DNA of 64,000 nucleotides from Klebsiella ornithinolytica NBRC 105727 = ATCC 31898. Lineage in GTDB: Bacteria > Pseudomonadota > Gammaproteobacteria > Enterobacterales > Enterobacteriaceae. Below the pieces are notes generated by a model. It had not been told where the DNA came from, ran no database searches, and was given only the letters and a program-made list of their open reading frames with translations. A program made the position numbers and the translations under genes. Positions within the stretch are counted from its first letter, which is position 1. Each line of letters begins with the position of its first letter. The stretch is taken from the NCBI RefSeq assembly GCF_001598295.1, contig NZ_BCYR01000006.1, positions 62,001-126,000 of the forward strand, read 5' to 3'. Shown here in pieces: positions 8,693 through 18,233 of this stretch.

Positions 8693-10117
8693 TTACTTTT
8701 TCTTCGCTTTCGCGTTCGGCAGGTCGGTGATGCTACCTTCGAACACTTCTGCCGCCAGGCCAACGGACTCGTGCAGAGTCGGGTGCGCGTGGATGGTCAG
8801 CGCGATGTCTTCTGCGTCACAACCCATTTCGATAGCCAGACCGATTTCACCCAGCAGCTCGCCGCCGTTGGTGCCGACAATCGCGCCGCCGATAACACGG
8901 TGGGTCTCTTTGTCGAAGATCAGTTTGGTCATACCGTCTGCGCAATCAGAAGCGATCGCACGGCCAGACGCTGCCCACGGGAAGGTGGCAGTTTCGTAGC
9001 TGATGCCTTTCTCTTTCGCTTCTTTCTCGGTCAGGCCAACCCAGGCAACTTCTGGCTCGGTGTAGGCGATTGACGGGATCACTTTCGGGTCGAAGTAGTG
9101 CTTCAGACCGGAGATAACTTCGGCGGCAACGTGACCTTCGTGAACGCCTTTGTGCGCCAGCATCGGCTGACCGACGATATCGCCGATAGCGAAGATGTGC
9201 GGCACGTTGGTACGCAGCTGCTTGTCAACGCGGATAAAGCCGCGTTCGTCAACTTCAACGCCCGCTTTGCCTGCGTCAAGGTTTTTACCGTTCGGTACGC
9301 GACCGATAGCGACCAGCACCGCGTCATAACGCTGTGCTTCAGCCGGGGCTTTTTTGCCTTCCATGGAAACATAGATACCGTCTTCTTTTGCTTCAACGGC
9401 AGTCACTTTGGTTTCCAGCATCAGGTTGAATTTCTTGCTGATGCGTTTGGTGAAGACTTTAACCACGTCTTTGTCGGCAGCCGGGATCACCTGGTCGAAC
9501 ATTTCAACCACGTCGATCTCTGAACCCAGCGCATGGTACACGGTACCCATTTCCAGACCGATGATACCGCCACCCATAACCAGCATACGCTTCGGTACGG
9601 ATTTCAGCTCCAGCGCATCGGTGGAGTCCCATACGCGCGGATCTTCGTGCGGAATGAACGGCAGCTGAATCGGACGGGAGCCCGCTGCGATGATCGCATT
9701 GTCGAAGTTAATCACGGTTTTACCGTTTTCACCTTCCACTTCCAGGGTGTTAGCGCCGGTGAATTTACCCAGACCGTTAACCACCTTCACTTTACGACCT
9801 TTGGCCATGCCAGCCAGACCACCGGTCAGCTGAGTGATGACTTTTTCTTTCCAGGTGCGGATCTTGTCAATGTCGGTTTTCGGTTCGCCGAAAACGATGC
9901 CGTGCTCGGCCAGCGCTTTCGCTTCTTCGATAACTTTAGCAACGTGCAGCAGTGCTTTAGAAGGGATACAGCCGACGTTCAGGCAAACACCGCCGAGGGT
10001 GCTGTAACGTTCTACGATGACGGTCTCCAGACCTAAATCAGCGCAACGGAAGGCAGCAGAATAGCCTGCAGGACCTGCCCCAAGTACCACGACCTGAGTT
10101 TTAATTTCAGTACTCAT
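8693..10117 (-). CDS. lpd: Dihydrolipoyl dehydrogenase (E3)
   Basis: Lpd is the flavoprotein E3 subunit shared by the pyruvate and 2-oxoglutarate dehydrogenases and the glycine cleavage system. It reoxidises dihydrolipoyl groups with NAD+. The 474-residue product is nearly identical to the E. coli protein. It shows the FAD loop GAGPAG (13-18), the redox-active disulfide C45-x4-C50 (GGVCLNVGC), the NAD loop GGGIIG, and the active-site segment HAHPTLHE near the C-terminus. The second of two adjacent ATGs is used, by analogy with the mature E. coli N-terminus STEIK; AGAGG precedes both. It has its own promoter (10325-10353) behind aceF. Confidence 0.98.
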   Translation of the reverse strand: MSTEIKTQVVVLGAGPAGYSAAFRCADLGLETVIVERYSTLGGVCLNVGCIPSKALLHVAKVIEEAKALAEHGIVFGEPKTDIDKIRTWKEKVITQLTGGLAGMAKGRKVKVVNGLGKFTGANTLEVEGENGKTVINFDNAIIAAGSRPIQLPFIPHEDPRVWDSTDALELKSVPKRMLVMGGGIIGLEMGTVYHALGSEIDVVEMFDQVIPAADKDVVKVFTKRISKKFNLMLETKVTAVEAKEDGIYVSMEGKKAPAEAQRYDAVLVAIGRVPNGKNLDAGKAGVEVDERGFIRVDKQLRTNVPHIFAIGDIVGQPMLAHKGVHEGHVAAEVISGLKHYFDPKVIPSIAYTEPEVAWVGLTEKEAKEKGISYETATFPWAASGRAIASDCADGMTKLIFDKETHRVIGGAIVGTNGGELLGEIGLAIEMGCDAEDIALTIHAHPTLHESVGLAAEVFEGSITDLPNAKAKKK

Positions 10118-10162
10118 CATGACCTCTGTAGTTTGTATCCGGCGGGTCTGACGCTATTGTTA

Positions 10163-10276
10163 TACACTTCATCCTTCAAGCCGCCTCTGCGTTGGCTGCG
10201 CTCGCTCACCCCGGTCACGTACCGCTTGTACGCTCCAGGGATTCACTCCCTTGCCGCCTTGACGCAACTCGAATTT
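10163..10276. repeat. ERIC (IRU) element in the aceF-lpd gap
   Basis: This imperfect inverted repeat contains the ERIC core on the plus strand: GCTCACCCCGGTCACGTA, then GTACGCTCCAGGGATTCAC. These match the two conserved ERIC arms (reverse complement of GTGACTGGGGTGAGCG, and GCTCCTGGGGATTCAC). It lies downstream of the proposed lpd start site, so it would be transcribed in the lpd 5' leader and could fold into a long hairpin. End points are approximate. Confidence 0.8.
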
Positions 10277-10324
10277 TTTTGTGTAAATTACGCCCATGTC
10301 CACCGGGACGTTCTATCCGCCTGC

Positions 10325-10353
10325 ATTTTACAAAATTGTTAACAATTTTGAAA
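10325..10353 (-). promoter_or_regulatory. lpd promoter with overlapping ArcA-like sequence
   Basis: On the minus strand TTTCAA (10348-10353) and TAAAAT (10325-10330) are separated by exactly 17 bases. The spacer holds TTGTTAACAATTTTG, similar to the ArcA-P box GTTAATTA. The E. coli lpd promoter has the same layout and ArcA repression, so regulation by oxygen is likely. Confidence 0.7.
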
Positions 10354-10418
10354 CAACAAACGGCAAACGATTTTGTCCTTTGTTGCTGATAACCCCGAAA
10401 CGAAGACAAGATTACCAG

Positions 10419-10446
10419 AAAAAAGCCGGCCGTCAGGCCGGCTTTT
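10419..10446 (-). terminator. Rho-independent terminator of pdhR-aceEF
   Basis: The stem AGCCGGCC / GGCCGGCT (10424-10443) is followed on the minus strand by a T-run, 6 bases after the aceF stop. Some readthrough into lpd is expected from the E. coli operon. Confidence 0.88.
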
Positions 10447-10449
10447 CGC

Positions 10450-12345
10450 TTACATCACCAGGCGGCGAATATCGCTCAGCATGTTGTTGATGATGGTGAT
10501 AAAGCGCGCACCATCAGCACCATCGATCACGCGGTGGTCGAAGGACAGAGAGATAGGCATCATCAGACGCGGTACAAACTCTTTACCATTCCACACCGGT
10601 TCCATCGCGGATTTGGACACCCCGAGGATAGCCACTTCCGGCGCGTTAACAATCGGCGCGAAGTGGGTTGTCCCCAGGCCACCGATGCTGGAGATGGTGA
10701 AGCAACCGCCCTGCATTTCGCCAGCCGTCAGCTTACCATCACGCGCTTTCTTAGAGATAACCGTCAGTTCACGAGACAGCTCGGTAATGCTCTTCTTGTT
10801 CACATCTTTAAAGACCGGAACAACCAGACCATTCGGCGTATCAACCGCCACCCCGATGTTGATGTATTTCTTCAGCGTCAGACGCTGTGCATCTTCGGAC
10901 AGCGAGCTGTTGAAGCGTGGCATCTGCTCAAGCGCAGCGGCAACCGCTTTCATGATGAAGACAACCGGGGTGAATTTCACGTCCAGTTTGCGCTTCTCAG
11001 CTTCAGCATTCTGCTGCTTACGGAAGGCTTCCAGATCGGTGATATCGGTTTTGTCGAAGTGCGTAACGTGCGGGATCATGACCCAGTTACGGCTCAGGTT
11101 AGCACCAGAGATTTTCTGGATACGGCCCAGCTCAACTTCTTCCACTTCACCAAACTTGCTGAAGTCCACTTTCGGCCACGGCAGCATGCCCGGCAGACCA
11201 CCACCGGCGGCAGCGGCAGGCGCAGCTTCAGCGCGTTTCACCGCGTCTTTCACGTAAGCCTGAACGTCTTCGCGCAGGATACGGCCTTTACGACCGGAGC
11301 CTTTCACTTTCGCCAGGTTGACGCCGAATTCGCGCGCCAGGCGACGAATCAGCGGTGTCGCATGAACGTAAGCGTCGTTTTCAGCAAACTCAGATTTGCC
11401 TTCCGCTTTCGCCGCAGGAGCAGCAGCCGGTTTAGCCGCCGGAGCCGGGGCAGCAGCTGCCGGAGCAGCAGCCTGAGCCGGAGCTGCGGCAGGCGCAGCG
11501 CCCTCCACTTCGAAGACCATAATCAGCGAACCGGTAGAGACTTTGTCGCCGGTGCTGATTTTGATTTCTTTGACGGTGCCGGCAAACGGTGCCGGCACTT
11601 CCATAGAAGCCTTGTCGCCTTCTACGGTGATCAGAGACTGTTCAGCGGCAACTTTGTCGCCCACTTTCACCATCACTTCGGTGACTTCGACTTCATCACC
11701 GCCGATGTCCGGTACGTGAACGTCTTTCGCGCCAGCAGCGGCTGCTGGTGCCGCGGCAGCGGCCGGAGCGGCTGCCTGTGCCGGAGCTGCAGCAGGTGCC
11801 GCGCCAGCAACTTCGAAGACCATGATCAGCGAGCCGGTAGACACTTTGTCGCCGGTGTTGATTTTGATCTCTTTCACGGTACCCGCGAACGGCGCCGGAA
11901 CTTCCATAGAGGCTTTATCGCCTTCTACGGTGATCAGGGACTGCTCAGCCGCAACGGTATCGCCCACTTTAACCATGATCTCGGTGACTTCAACTTCGTC
12001 GCCGCCGATGTCCGGCACGTGAACGTCTTTTGCCGCTGCTGCAGCAGGTGCTGCTGCCGGGGCCGCTTCTTTCTTCTCTTCTGCCTTGGCAGGTGCAGCA
12101 TCAGCTGCACCGTCGGCGGAATCGAAAATCATGATCAGTTTACCGGTCTCAGTTTTGTCGCCGACAGAGACTTTGATCTCTTTTACGACGCCAGCCTGCG
12201 GAGACGGGACTTCCATAGAGGCTTTATCGCCTTCTACAGTGATCAGCGACTGTTCAGCTTCAACTTTGTCGCCTACTTTGACCAGGATCTCGGTGATTTC
12301 AACTTCATCAGCCCCGATGTCCGGTACATTGATTTCGATAGCCAT
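10450..12345 (-). CDS. aceF: Pyruvate dehydrogenase E2, dihydrolipoyl acetyltransferase
   Basis: AceF is the core of the pyruvate dehydrogenase complex. It accepts the acetyl group on lipoyl arms and transfers it to CoA. The 631-residue protein has three tandem lipoyl domains, each with the EGDKAS motif (lipoyl lysines K41, K144, K245), joined by Ala/Pro-rich flexible linkers. A peripheral subunit-binding domain (about residues 330-365, [16 protein letters not shown]) and a catalytic acetyltransferase domain with [12 protein letters not shown] near the C-terminus follow. The near-identical lipoyl repeats at DNA level allow domain loss by recombination. It follows aceE after 14 bases. Confidence 0.98.
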   Translation of the reverse strand: MAIEINVPDIGADEVEITEILVKVGDKVEAEQSLITVEGDKASMEVPSPQAGVVKEIKVSVGDKTETGKLIMIFDSADGAADAAPAKAEEKKEAAPAAAPAAAAAKDVHVPDIGGDEVEVTEIMVKVGDTVAAEQSLITVEGDKASMEVPAPFAGTVKEIKINTGDKVSTGSLIMVFEVAGAAPAAAPAQAAAPAAAAAPAAAAGAKDVHVPDIGGDEVEVTEVMVKVGDKVAAEQSLITVEGDKASMEVPAPFAGTVKEIKISTGDKVSTGSLIMVFEVEGAAPAAAPAQAAAPAAAAPAPAAKPAAAPAAKAEGKSEFAENDAYVHATPLIRRLAREFGVNLAKVKGSGRKGRILREDVQAYVKDAVKRAEAAPAAAAGGGLPGMLPWPKVDFSKFGEVEEVELGRIQKISGANLSRNWVMIPHVTHFDKTDITDLEAFRKQQNAEAEKRKLDVKFTPVVFIMKAVAAALEQMPRFNSSLSEDAQRLTLKKYINIGVAVDTPNGLVVPVFKDVNKKSITELSRELTVISKKARDGKLTAGEMQGGCFTISSIGGLGTTHFAPIVNAPEVAILGVSKSAMEPVWNGKEFVPRLMMPISLSFDHRVIDGADGARFITIINNMLSDIRRLVM

Positions 12346-12359
12346 TATTCTTTTACCTC

Positions 12360-15023
12360 TTACGCCAGACGCGGGTTAACTTTTTCTGCATCGATGTTGA
12401 ATTTGATGATGGCATCCGCCACCACTTTCTTATCGATTTCGCCACGTTTAGCCAGTTCGCCCAGTGCTGCTACAACCACATAAGAAGCATCTACTTCGAA
12501 GTGGTGACGCAGGTTCTCACGGCTGTCGGAACGTCCGAAGCCATCAGTACCCAGCACGCGGTAGTCGTCAGCCGGTACATAAGTACGGACCTGCTCGGCG
12601 AACAGTTTCATATAGTCGGTTGATGCTACAGCCGGAGCGTCGTTCATCACCTGAGCGATGTACGGAACGCGCGGAGTTTCCAGCGGGTGCAGCATGTTCC
12701 AGCGCTCACAGTCCTGACCGTCACGGGCCAGTTCGGTGAAGGAGGTGACGGAGTACACGTCAGAGCCCACGCCGTAGTCTTTCGCCAGGATCTGCGCTGC
12801 TTCACGAACGTGACGCAGGATAGAACCGGAGCCCAACAGCTGAACTTTACCTTTGCTACCTTCAACGGTTTCGAGTTTATAGATACCTTTACGGATACCT
12901 TCCTCGGCACCTGCTGGCATGGCCGGCATGTGGTAGTTTTCGTTCAGCGTGGTGATGTAGTAGTAAACGTTCTCTTGTTTCTCACCGTACATACGCTCCA
13001 GACCATCGTGCATGATGACCGCAACTTCGTACGCGTAAGACGGATCGTAAGAGATACAGTTCGGGATAGTCAGAGACTGAATATGGCTGTGACCATCTTC
13101 GTGCTGCAGACCTTCGCCGTTCAGCGTGGTACGACCGGAAGTCCCGCCGACCAGGAAGCCGCGAGCCTGCTGGTCGCCTGCTTGCCAGCACAGGTCGCCG
13201 ATACGCTGGAACCCGAACATGGAGTAGTAGATGTAGAACGGGATCATCGGCAGGTTGTTGGTGCTGTAAGACGTTGCCGCCGCCAGCCAGGATGCGCCTG
13301 CGCCCAGTTCGTTGATCCCTTCCTGCAGGATCTGACCTTTTTCGTCTTCTTTGTAGTAAGCAACCTGCTCACGGTCCTGCGGGGTGTACTGCTGGCCGTT
13401 CGGGCTGTAGATACCAATCTGACGGAACAGGCCTTCCATACCAAAGGTACGCGCTTCATCGGCGATGATCGGCACGAGGCGGTCTTTGATGGACTTGTTC
13501 TTCAGCATCACGTTCAGGGCACGAACGAACGCGATAGTGGTAGAAATTTCTTTGTTCTGCTCTTCCAGCAGCGGCGCGAAATCTTCCAGGGTCGGCAGCT
13601 CCAGCTTCTCATCGAAGTTCGGCTGACGGCTCGGCAGATAGCCGTGCAGTTTCTGACGCTGAGCGTGCAGATAGGTATGCTCTTCGGAGCCTTCCGGGAA
13701 GGTCACGTACGGCAGTTTTTCGATATCCGCATCGGCAACCGGCACATTGAAACGATCGCGGACATAGCGAACGCCGTCCATGTTCATTTTCTTCACCTGG
13801 TGAGCGATGTTTTTACCTTCAGCGGTATCGCCCATGCCATACCCTTTAATGGTATGAGCCAGGATAACGGTCGCTTTGCCTTTGGTCTCCTGCGCTTTTT
13901 TCAGGGCAGCAAAGACTTTCTTCGGATCGTGACCACCGCGGTTCAGAGCCCAGATCTGCTCGTCAGTCCAGTCGGCAACCAGCGCTGCGGTTTCCGGATA
14001 TTTACCGAAGAAGTGCTCACGAACGTACGCGCCATCTTTGGATTTGAAGGTCTGGTAGTCACCGTCAACGGTTTCGTTCATCAGCTGAATCAGCTTACCG
14101 CTGGTGTCTTTACGCAGCAGCTCATCCCAACGACCGCCCCAGATAACCTTGATAACGTTCCAGCCGGCACCGGCGAAGATACCTTCCAGCTCGTTAATGA
14201 TTTTACCGTTACCGGTGACCGGGCCGTCCAGACGCTGCAGGTTGCAGTTAATGACGAAGACCAGGTTATCCAGTTTTTCACGGGTGGCGATGGTGATAGC
14301 GCCTTTAGATTCCGGCTCGTCCATCTCGCCGTCGCCCAGGAAGGCATAAACGGTTTGTTTGGAGGTATCTTTCAGACCACGGTGTTCCAGATACTTGAGG
14401 AATTTCGCCTGATAGATAGCACCGATTGGGCCCAGACCCATGGAGACGGTCGGGAACTGCCAGAATTCCGGCATCAGTTTCGGGTGCGGATAAGAAGACA
14501 GACCGTTACCGTGAACTTCCTGACGGAAGTTATTCATCTGCTCTTCGGTCAGACGGCCTTCGAGGAACGCACGTGCGTATACGCCCGGAGAAATGTGGCC
14601 CTGGAAGTAAACCAGGTCGCCGCCATCCTGCTCGTTGCGCGCACGGAAGAAGTGGTTAAAGCACACTTCATAGAACGTTGCGGAGGACTGGAAGGAAGCC
14701 ATGTGGCCACCCAGTTCCAGATCTTTTTTCGATGCGCGCAGAACGGTCATGATGGCGTTCCAACGAATCGCAGAACGAATTCGGCGTTCCAGATCCAGAT
14801 TCCCCGGATATTCCGGTTCATCTTCAACGGCAATAGTGTTGACGTAACTGCCTGTAGATGTGCCAGCAGCAACCTTCACCCCGCCTTTGCGGGCTTCAGA
14901 AAGGAGTTGGTCAATCAGATACTGAGCACGCTCAACACCTTCTTCACGGATGACCGATTCGATCGCCTGTAGCCAGTCGCGAGTTTCGATCGGATCCACG
15001 TCATTTGGTAAACGTTCTGACAT
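12360..15023 (-). CDS. aceE: Pyruvate dehydrogenase E1, homodimeric type
   Basis: AceE is the thiamine-diphosphate enzyme that decarboxylates pyruvate and acetylates the lipoyl group of AceF. The 887 residues match the E. coli length. The thiamine diphosphate/Mg binding motif is visible as [10 protein letters not shown]. The N-terminus [20 protein letters not shown] is the AceF-binding region. AAGGA lies upstream of the ATG. It sits between pdhR and aceF in the standard pdhR-aceEF-lpd operon, controlled by PdhR from the promoter at 16108-16136. An ERIC element lies in the 241-base gap to pdhR. Confidence 0.98.
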   Translation of the reverse strand: MSERLPNDVDPIETRDWLQAIESVIREEGVERAQYLIDQLLSEARKGGVKVAAGTSTGSYVNTIAVEDEPEYPGNLDLERRIRSAIRWNAIMTVLRASKKDLELGGHMASFQSSATFYEVCFNHFFRARNEQDGGDLVYFQGHISPGVYARAFLEGRLTEEQMNNFRQEVHGNGLSSYPHPKLMPEFWQFPTVSMGLGPIGAIYQAKFLKYLEHRGLKDTSKQTVYAFLGDGEMDEPESKGAITIATREKLDNLVFVINCNLQRLDGPVTGNGKIINELEGIFAGAGWNVIKVIWGGRWDELLRKDTSGKLIQLMNETVDGDYQTFKSKDGAYVREHFFGKYPETAALVADWTDEQIWALNRGGHDPKKVFAALKKAQETKGKATVILAHTIKGYGMGDTAEGKNIAHQVKKMNMDGVRYVRDRFNVPVADADIEKLPYVTFPEGSEEHTYLHAQRQKLHGYLPSRQPNFDEKLELPTLEDFAPLLEEQNKEISTTIAFVRALNVMLKNKSIKDRLVPIIADEARTFGMEGLFRQIGIYSPNGQQYTPQDREQVAYYKEDEKGQILQEGINELGAGASWLAAATSYSTNNLPMIPFYIYYSMFGFQRIGDLCWQAGDQQARGFLVGGTSGRTTLNGEGLQHEDGHSHIQSLTIPNCISYDPSYAYEVAVIMHDGLERMYGEKQENVYYYITTLNENYHMPAMPAGAEEGIRKGIYKLETVEGSKGKVQLLGSGSILRHVREAAQILAKDYGVGSDVYSVTSFTELARDGQDCERWNMLHPLETPRVPYIAQVMNDAPAVASTDYMKLFAEQVRTYVPADDYRVLGTDGFGRSDSRENLRHHFEVDASYVVVAALGELAKRGEIDKKVVADAIIKFNIDAEKVNPRLA

Positions 15024-15089
15024 GGGGGGTATTCCTTATCTATCTAATCGTTGATTAATCTGGAACCTGTCCCATTGCACTCTTTGCTC

Positions 15090-15205
15090 TTCATATTTCA
15101 GGTTATCTCTTTGTTGGCTGCGCTTCCTCACCCTGGCCACATAGTTAGCTATGCTCCCGGGGATTCACGCGCTTGCCGCCGCGATATAACCCGAACTATT
15201 TGAAC
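15090..15205. repeat. ERIC (IRU) element in the pdhR-aceE gap
   Basis: This inverted repeat has outer arms TTCATATTTCAGGTTATC and a complementary right end near 15185-15205. The core CTCACCCTGGCCACATAG and GCTATGCTCCCGGGGATTCA matches the conserved ERIC arms. It is transcribed within the pdhR-aceE mRNA. It is related to, but clearly diverged from, the copy at 10163-10276, so the two are old independent insertions rather than a recent duplication. Confidence 0.8.
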
Positions 15206-15264
15206 AACCAAAAGCACAATAAGACAGGTTCTGCGTTTAGTTGCCGCGCTCTAAAAAATGGCGC

Positions 15265-16044
15265 TTAAGAACCGGAGTTCTCATCTTTCCGTTGCTGTAA
15301 ACGACGCAGTGAGCGTTCTCGACGACTCTCCTCACGGCTACGATCCAGCAAAATTTCTTCAATGAACGCCAGGTGTCGATGCGACGCTTCACGCGCCTGC
15401 TCCGGCTCTCCGGCGATTATCGCCTCGAAAATACGAGTGCGATGGTTGCTGACCTGCGGAAGCATCTCCCGACGGGCATACAGCAATTCAAAGTTCTGAC
15501 GAACGTTTTGCGCGAGCATCGGCTCCATGCAGCGTAGCAGATGGAGAAGCACGACATTGTGCGCCGCTTCGGTGACGGCAATTTGATACTGGACGACGGC
15601 GTCAGATTCGGCGTCAAGATCGCCGGACTGCTGAGCCCGTTCGATAGCCTGATGCAGCTCGCGAATACGTTCGCGGTCAGCATCATTGCTGCGCAGCGCC
15701 GCGTAATAAGCCGCGATGCCTTCCAGCGCGTGGCGGGTTTCCAGCAGATCAAATTGGGATTCAGGGTGATCGGACAGTAGCTCGACCAGCGGGTCGCTGA
15801 AGCTCTGCCACAGGCTGCTCTGTACAAAAGTTCCACCGCCCTGGCGACGAAGCAACAAGCCCTTGGCTTCGAGGCGTTGAATCGCCTCACGCAGCGAGGG
15901 GCGGGAAACGTCGAACTGTTTGGCCAGTTCGCGTTCAGGCGGGAGTTTTTCACCGGGGCGTAAGGTCCCCTCAAGGATTAAAAACTCAAGCTGCTGCTCT
16001 ATCACATCAGATAGTTTTGGTTGGCGGATTTTGCTGTAGGCCAT
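15265..16044 (-). CDS. pdhR: Pyruvate-responsive GntR/FadR-family repressor
   Basis: PdhR represses the pyruvate dehydrogenase operon and releases DNA when pyruvate binds. The 259-residue protein has an N-terminal winged helix-turn-helix (about 10-75, with [18 protein letters not shown]) and a C-terminal all-helical FCD ligand domain. The C-terminus is five residues longer than the E. coli protein. The start [13 protein letters not shown] at 16044 is chosen by homology; the longer opening would begin inside the operator at 16075-16091, which is not credible. It is first in the operon and autoregulated. Confidence 0.96.
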   Translation of the reverse strand: MAYSKIRQPKLSDVIEQQLEFLILEGTLRPGEKLPPERELAKQFDVSRPSLREAIQRLEAKGLLLRRQGGGTFVQSSLWQSFSDPLVELLSDHPESQFDLLETRHALEGIAAYYAALRSNDADRERIRELHQAIERAQQSGDLDAESDAVVQYQIAVTEAAHNVVLLHLLRCMEPMLAQNVRQNFELLYARREMLPQVSNHRTRIFEAIIAGEPEQAREASHRHLAFIEEILLDRSREESRRERSLRRLQQRKDENSGS

Positions 16045-16074
16045 ATTCCCTGTCTCTGCCATTAGCCCGTAGTC

Positions 16075-16091
16075 AATTGGTCTTACCAATT
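16075..16091. promoter_or_regulatory. PdhR operator
   Basis: AATTGGTCTTACCAATT is a perfect 7-3-7 palindrome carrying the PdhR consensus (AATTGGTnnnACCAATT). It lies just downstream of the pdhR -10 element, where bound repressor would block transcription. Confidence 0.93.
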
Positions 16092-16107
16092 CGCAGTTCG
16101 TAGCGGT

Positions 16108-16136
16108 AAAGTAACAAAGTATTCACCTTCTGTCCA
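16108..16136 (-). promoter_or_regulatory. pdhR-aceEF-lpd operon promoter
   Basis: On the minus strand TGGACA (16131-16136) and TACTTT (16108-16113) are spaced by 17 bases and are followed directly by the PdhR operator. The layout matches the E. coli pdh promoter. Confidence 0.85.
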
Positions 16137-16281
16137 TACAGGTTTTGATTGAAATCAGGAAACCACGCACATTTTAACAACCTTACAGAAATAACATTTC
16201 AGAATTGTAACTTCACACAAATGATGTGTTTACCCCATAAGAGGTAGCGTTAACGTTTATGAAACGAAAAATTAGGCTATC

Positions 16282-16293
16282 TGAACCGATTCA
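16282..16293. promoter_or_regulatory. Candidate Cra binding site upstream of pdhR
   Basis: TGAACCGATTCA differs at one base from the palindromic Cra core TGAATCGATTCA. It lies about 146 bases upstream of the pdhR -35 element, between pdhR and aroP. The assignment rests on the motif only. Confidence 0.4.
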
Positions 16294-16687
16294 ACTCCGT
16301 AAAACTCAATTATTTATTCATAAGGAGTGAATATTCAGCCACCTCAAGCGGATCGCGTTCACCGGCCTGCTATTTACAAATGGTTTCTTTTTGCTCGCTT
16401 CGTCATCATCCCTTCATAAAGCAGGTGCATTCACTCGCGCTTATCACTATTCTCGGTGAGACGAAAGGCCTTTTGGTGTTTTTATGTTTCGCCTTCCGTA
16501 AAGAAATCAATACGAAAACGGAATTTCGGAATTACACCACACAACAATATGTAAGCTGAATCAATCAGGACCGAGCTGACTAAAACGCCCTTGAATTTAG
16601 ATAGCTATGCTATCTGGCAGGGACAGACAACGAAGCAGTAGCCTGAAGGACGACGCGTATAAACATAATAACCACACACGAGGTTTC

Positions 16688-18061
16688 ATGATGGAAGGTC
16701 AACAGCATGGCGATCGGCTCAAGCGCGGCCTGAAAAACCGCCATATTCAGCTTATTGCTCTGGGCGGCGCTATCGGCACCGGCCTGTTTCTGGGCAGTGC
16801 ATCCGTTATTCAGTCCGCCGGCCCCGGGATTATTCTGGGCTATGCGATCGCCGGTTTTATCGCCTTCCTGATCATGCGTCAGCTGGGTGAGATGGTCGTA
16901 GAAGAGCCGGTAGCAGGTTCATTCAGTCATTTTGCGTATAAATACTGGGGCGGTTTTGCCGGCTTTGCTTCCGGTTGGAACTACTGGGTACTGTACGTTC
17001 TGGTGGCCATGGCCGAGCTGACTGCGGTCGGGAAATATATTCAGTTCTGGTGGCCCGAGATCCCAACCTGGGTGTCCGCTGCGGTGTTCTTTATCGCCAT
17101 CAATGCCATTAACCTGACCAACGTGAAAGTGTTTGGTGAAATGGAATTCTGGTTCGCCATTATTAAAGTAGTGGCCGTTGTGGCGATGATTCTGTTTGGC
17201 GGCTGGCTGCTGTTCAGCGGCAACGGCGGCCCACAGGCAACCGTACGCAACCTGTGGGACCAGGGCGGGTTCCTGCCGCATGGCTTTACCGGACTGGTGA
17301 TGATGATGGCGATTATCATGTTCTCGTTTGGTGGTCTGGAGCTGGTCGGGATCACGGCAGCTGAAGCGGACAATCCGGAACAGAGCATCCCGAAAGCCAC
17401 CAACCAGGTTATCTACCGTATCCTGATTTTCTATGTGGGCTCGCTGGCCGTTCTGCTTTCACTGCTGCCGTGGACGCGCGTCACCGCAGATACCAGCCCG
17501 TTCGTGCTGATCTTCCACGAGCTGGGCGATACCTTTGTGGCCAACGCCCTCAACGTCGTGGTGCTGACCGCTGCGCTGTCCGTGTATAACAGCTGCGTAT
17601 ACTGCAACAGCCGCATGTTGTTCGGTCTGGCCCAGCAAGGGAACGCCCCGAAAGCGCTGATGAGCGTCGATAAGCGCGGCGTGCCGGTCAATACCATTCT
17701 GGTCTCTGCCGTGGTCACCGCGCTGTGCGTCCTGATTAACTACTTCGCACCGGAGTCGGCCTTTGGCCTGCTGATGGCGCTGGTGGTCTCCGCGCTGGTC
17801 ATTAACTGGGCGATGATTAGCCTGGCGCATATGAAGTTCCGTCGCGCCAAGCAGCAGCAGGGCGTAGTTTCGCGTTTCCCGGCGCTGTTCTACCCGGTCG
17901 GCAACTGGGTCTGCCTGCTGTTCATGGTGGCGGTACTGGTGATTATGCTGATGACACCGGGCATGGCGATTTCCGTTTACCTGATCCCGGTATGGATTGC
18001 GATTCTGGGCGTCGGCTATCTGTTTAAACAGAAAAGCGCCAGCGCACTAAAAGCACAATAA
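16688..18061 (+). CDS. aroP: Aromatic amino acid:proton symporter
   Basis: AroP is the general inner-membrane permease for phenylalanine, tyrosine and tryptophan, of the amino acid-polyamine-organocation superfamily, with about 12 membrane helices. The 457 residues equal the E. coli length. The family signature follows the N-terminal tail: NRHIQLIALGGAIGTGLFLG. The start is MMEGQQHGDRLKRGLKNRH at 16688, with GAGG upstream, rather than the longer opening at 16607, which lacks homology. It is divergent from pdhR and followed by a hairpin at 18076-18104. Confidence 0.96.
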   Translation: MMEGQQHGDRLKRGLKNRHIQLIALGGAIGTGLFLGSASVIQSAGPGIILGYAIAGFIAFLIMRQLGEMVVEEPVAGSFSHFAYKYWGGFAGFASGWNYWVLYVLVAMAELTAVGKYIQFWWPEIPTWVSAAVFFIAINAINLTNVKVFGEMEFWFAIIKVVAVVAMILFGGWLLFSGNGGPQATVRNLWDQGGFLPHGFTGLVMMMAIIMFSFGGLELVGITAAEADNPEQSIPKATNQVIYRILIFYVGSLAVLLSLLPWTRVTADTSPFVLIFHELGDTFVANALNVVVLTAALSVYNSCVYCNSRMLFGLAQQGNAPKALMSVDKRGVPVNTILVSAVVTALCVLINYFAPESAFGLLMALVVSALVINWAMISLAHMKFRRAKQQQGVVSRFPALFYPVGNWVCLLFMVAVLVIMLMTPGMAISVYLIPVWIAILGVGYLFKQKSASALKAQ

Positions 18062-18075
18062 TACATCTCTGGATT

Positions 18076-18104
18076 CTGTGCCCGTCCCGTCATGGCGGGC
18101 ACAG
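18076..18104 (+). terminator. Hairpin after aroP
   Basis: A 9-bp stem (CTGTGCCCG / CGGGCACAG) lies 14 bases after the aroP stop. The U-run is poor (AGCATTGTTATC), so it may terminate weakly. Confidence 0.55.
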
Positions 18105-18233
18105 AGCATTGTTATCTGCTTCACACTTTCCCTCCAACAGTCGTTTTATCCATATCGTTGACCTGATACTGCAACGCATTTATCGGCAATTCCGCAAATA
18201 ATTCTCTCCATACCGCAACGGGGAGATCTCCAG

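Larger units (their letters stand above)
16045..16687. other. Divergent control region pdhR / aroP
   Basis: This region of 643 bases holds the PdhR operator, the pdhR promoter and a Cra-like box. Its plus-strand half should carry the aroP promoter, but I could not pick out convincing TyrR boxes (TGTAAA-N6-TTTACA) by eye. I see no coding region beyond short random frames. Confidence 0.5.

Noticed and set aside
10450-12345. Possible rearrangement of the three near-identical lipoyl repeats in aceF
   Set aside because: Three lipoyl domains of normal spacing are the usual AceF architecture; no duplication or loss is visible.
10534-12483. 649-codon open frame antisense to aceF
   Set aside because: Created by the repeated lipoyl-domain DNA read in reverse; it has no independent support.
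12687-14972. 761-codon open frame antisense to aceE
   Set aside because: A mirror of strongly biased aceE codons; the composition is unlike a real protein and there is no start context.
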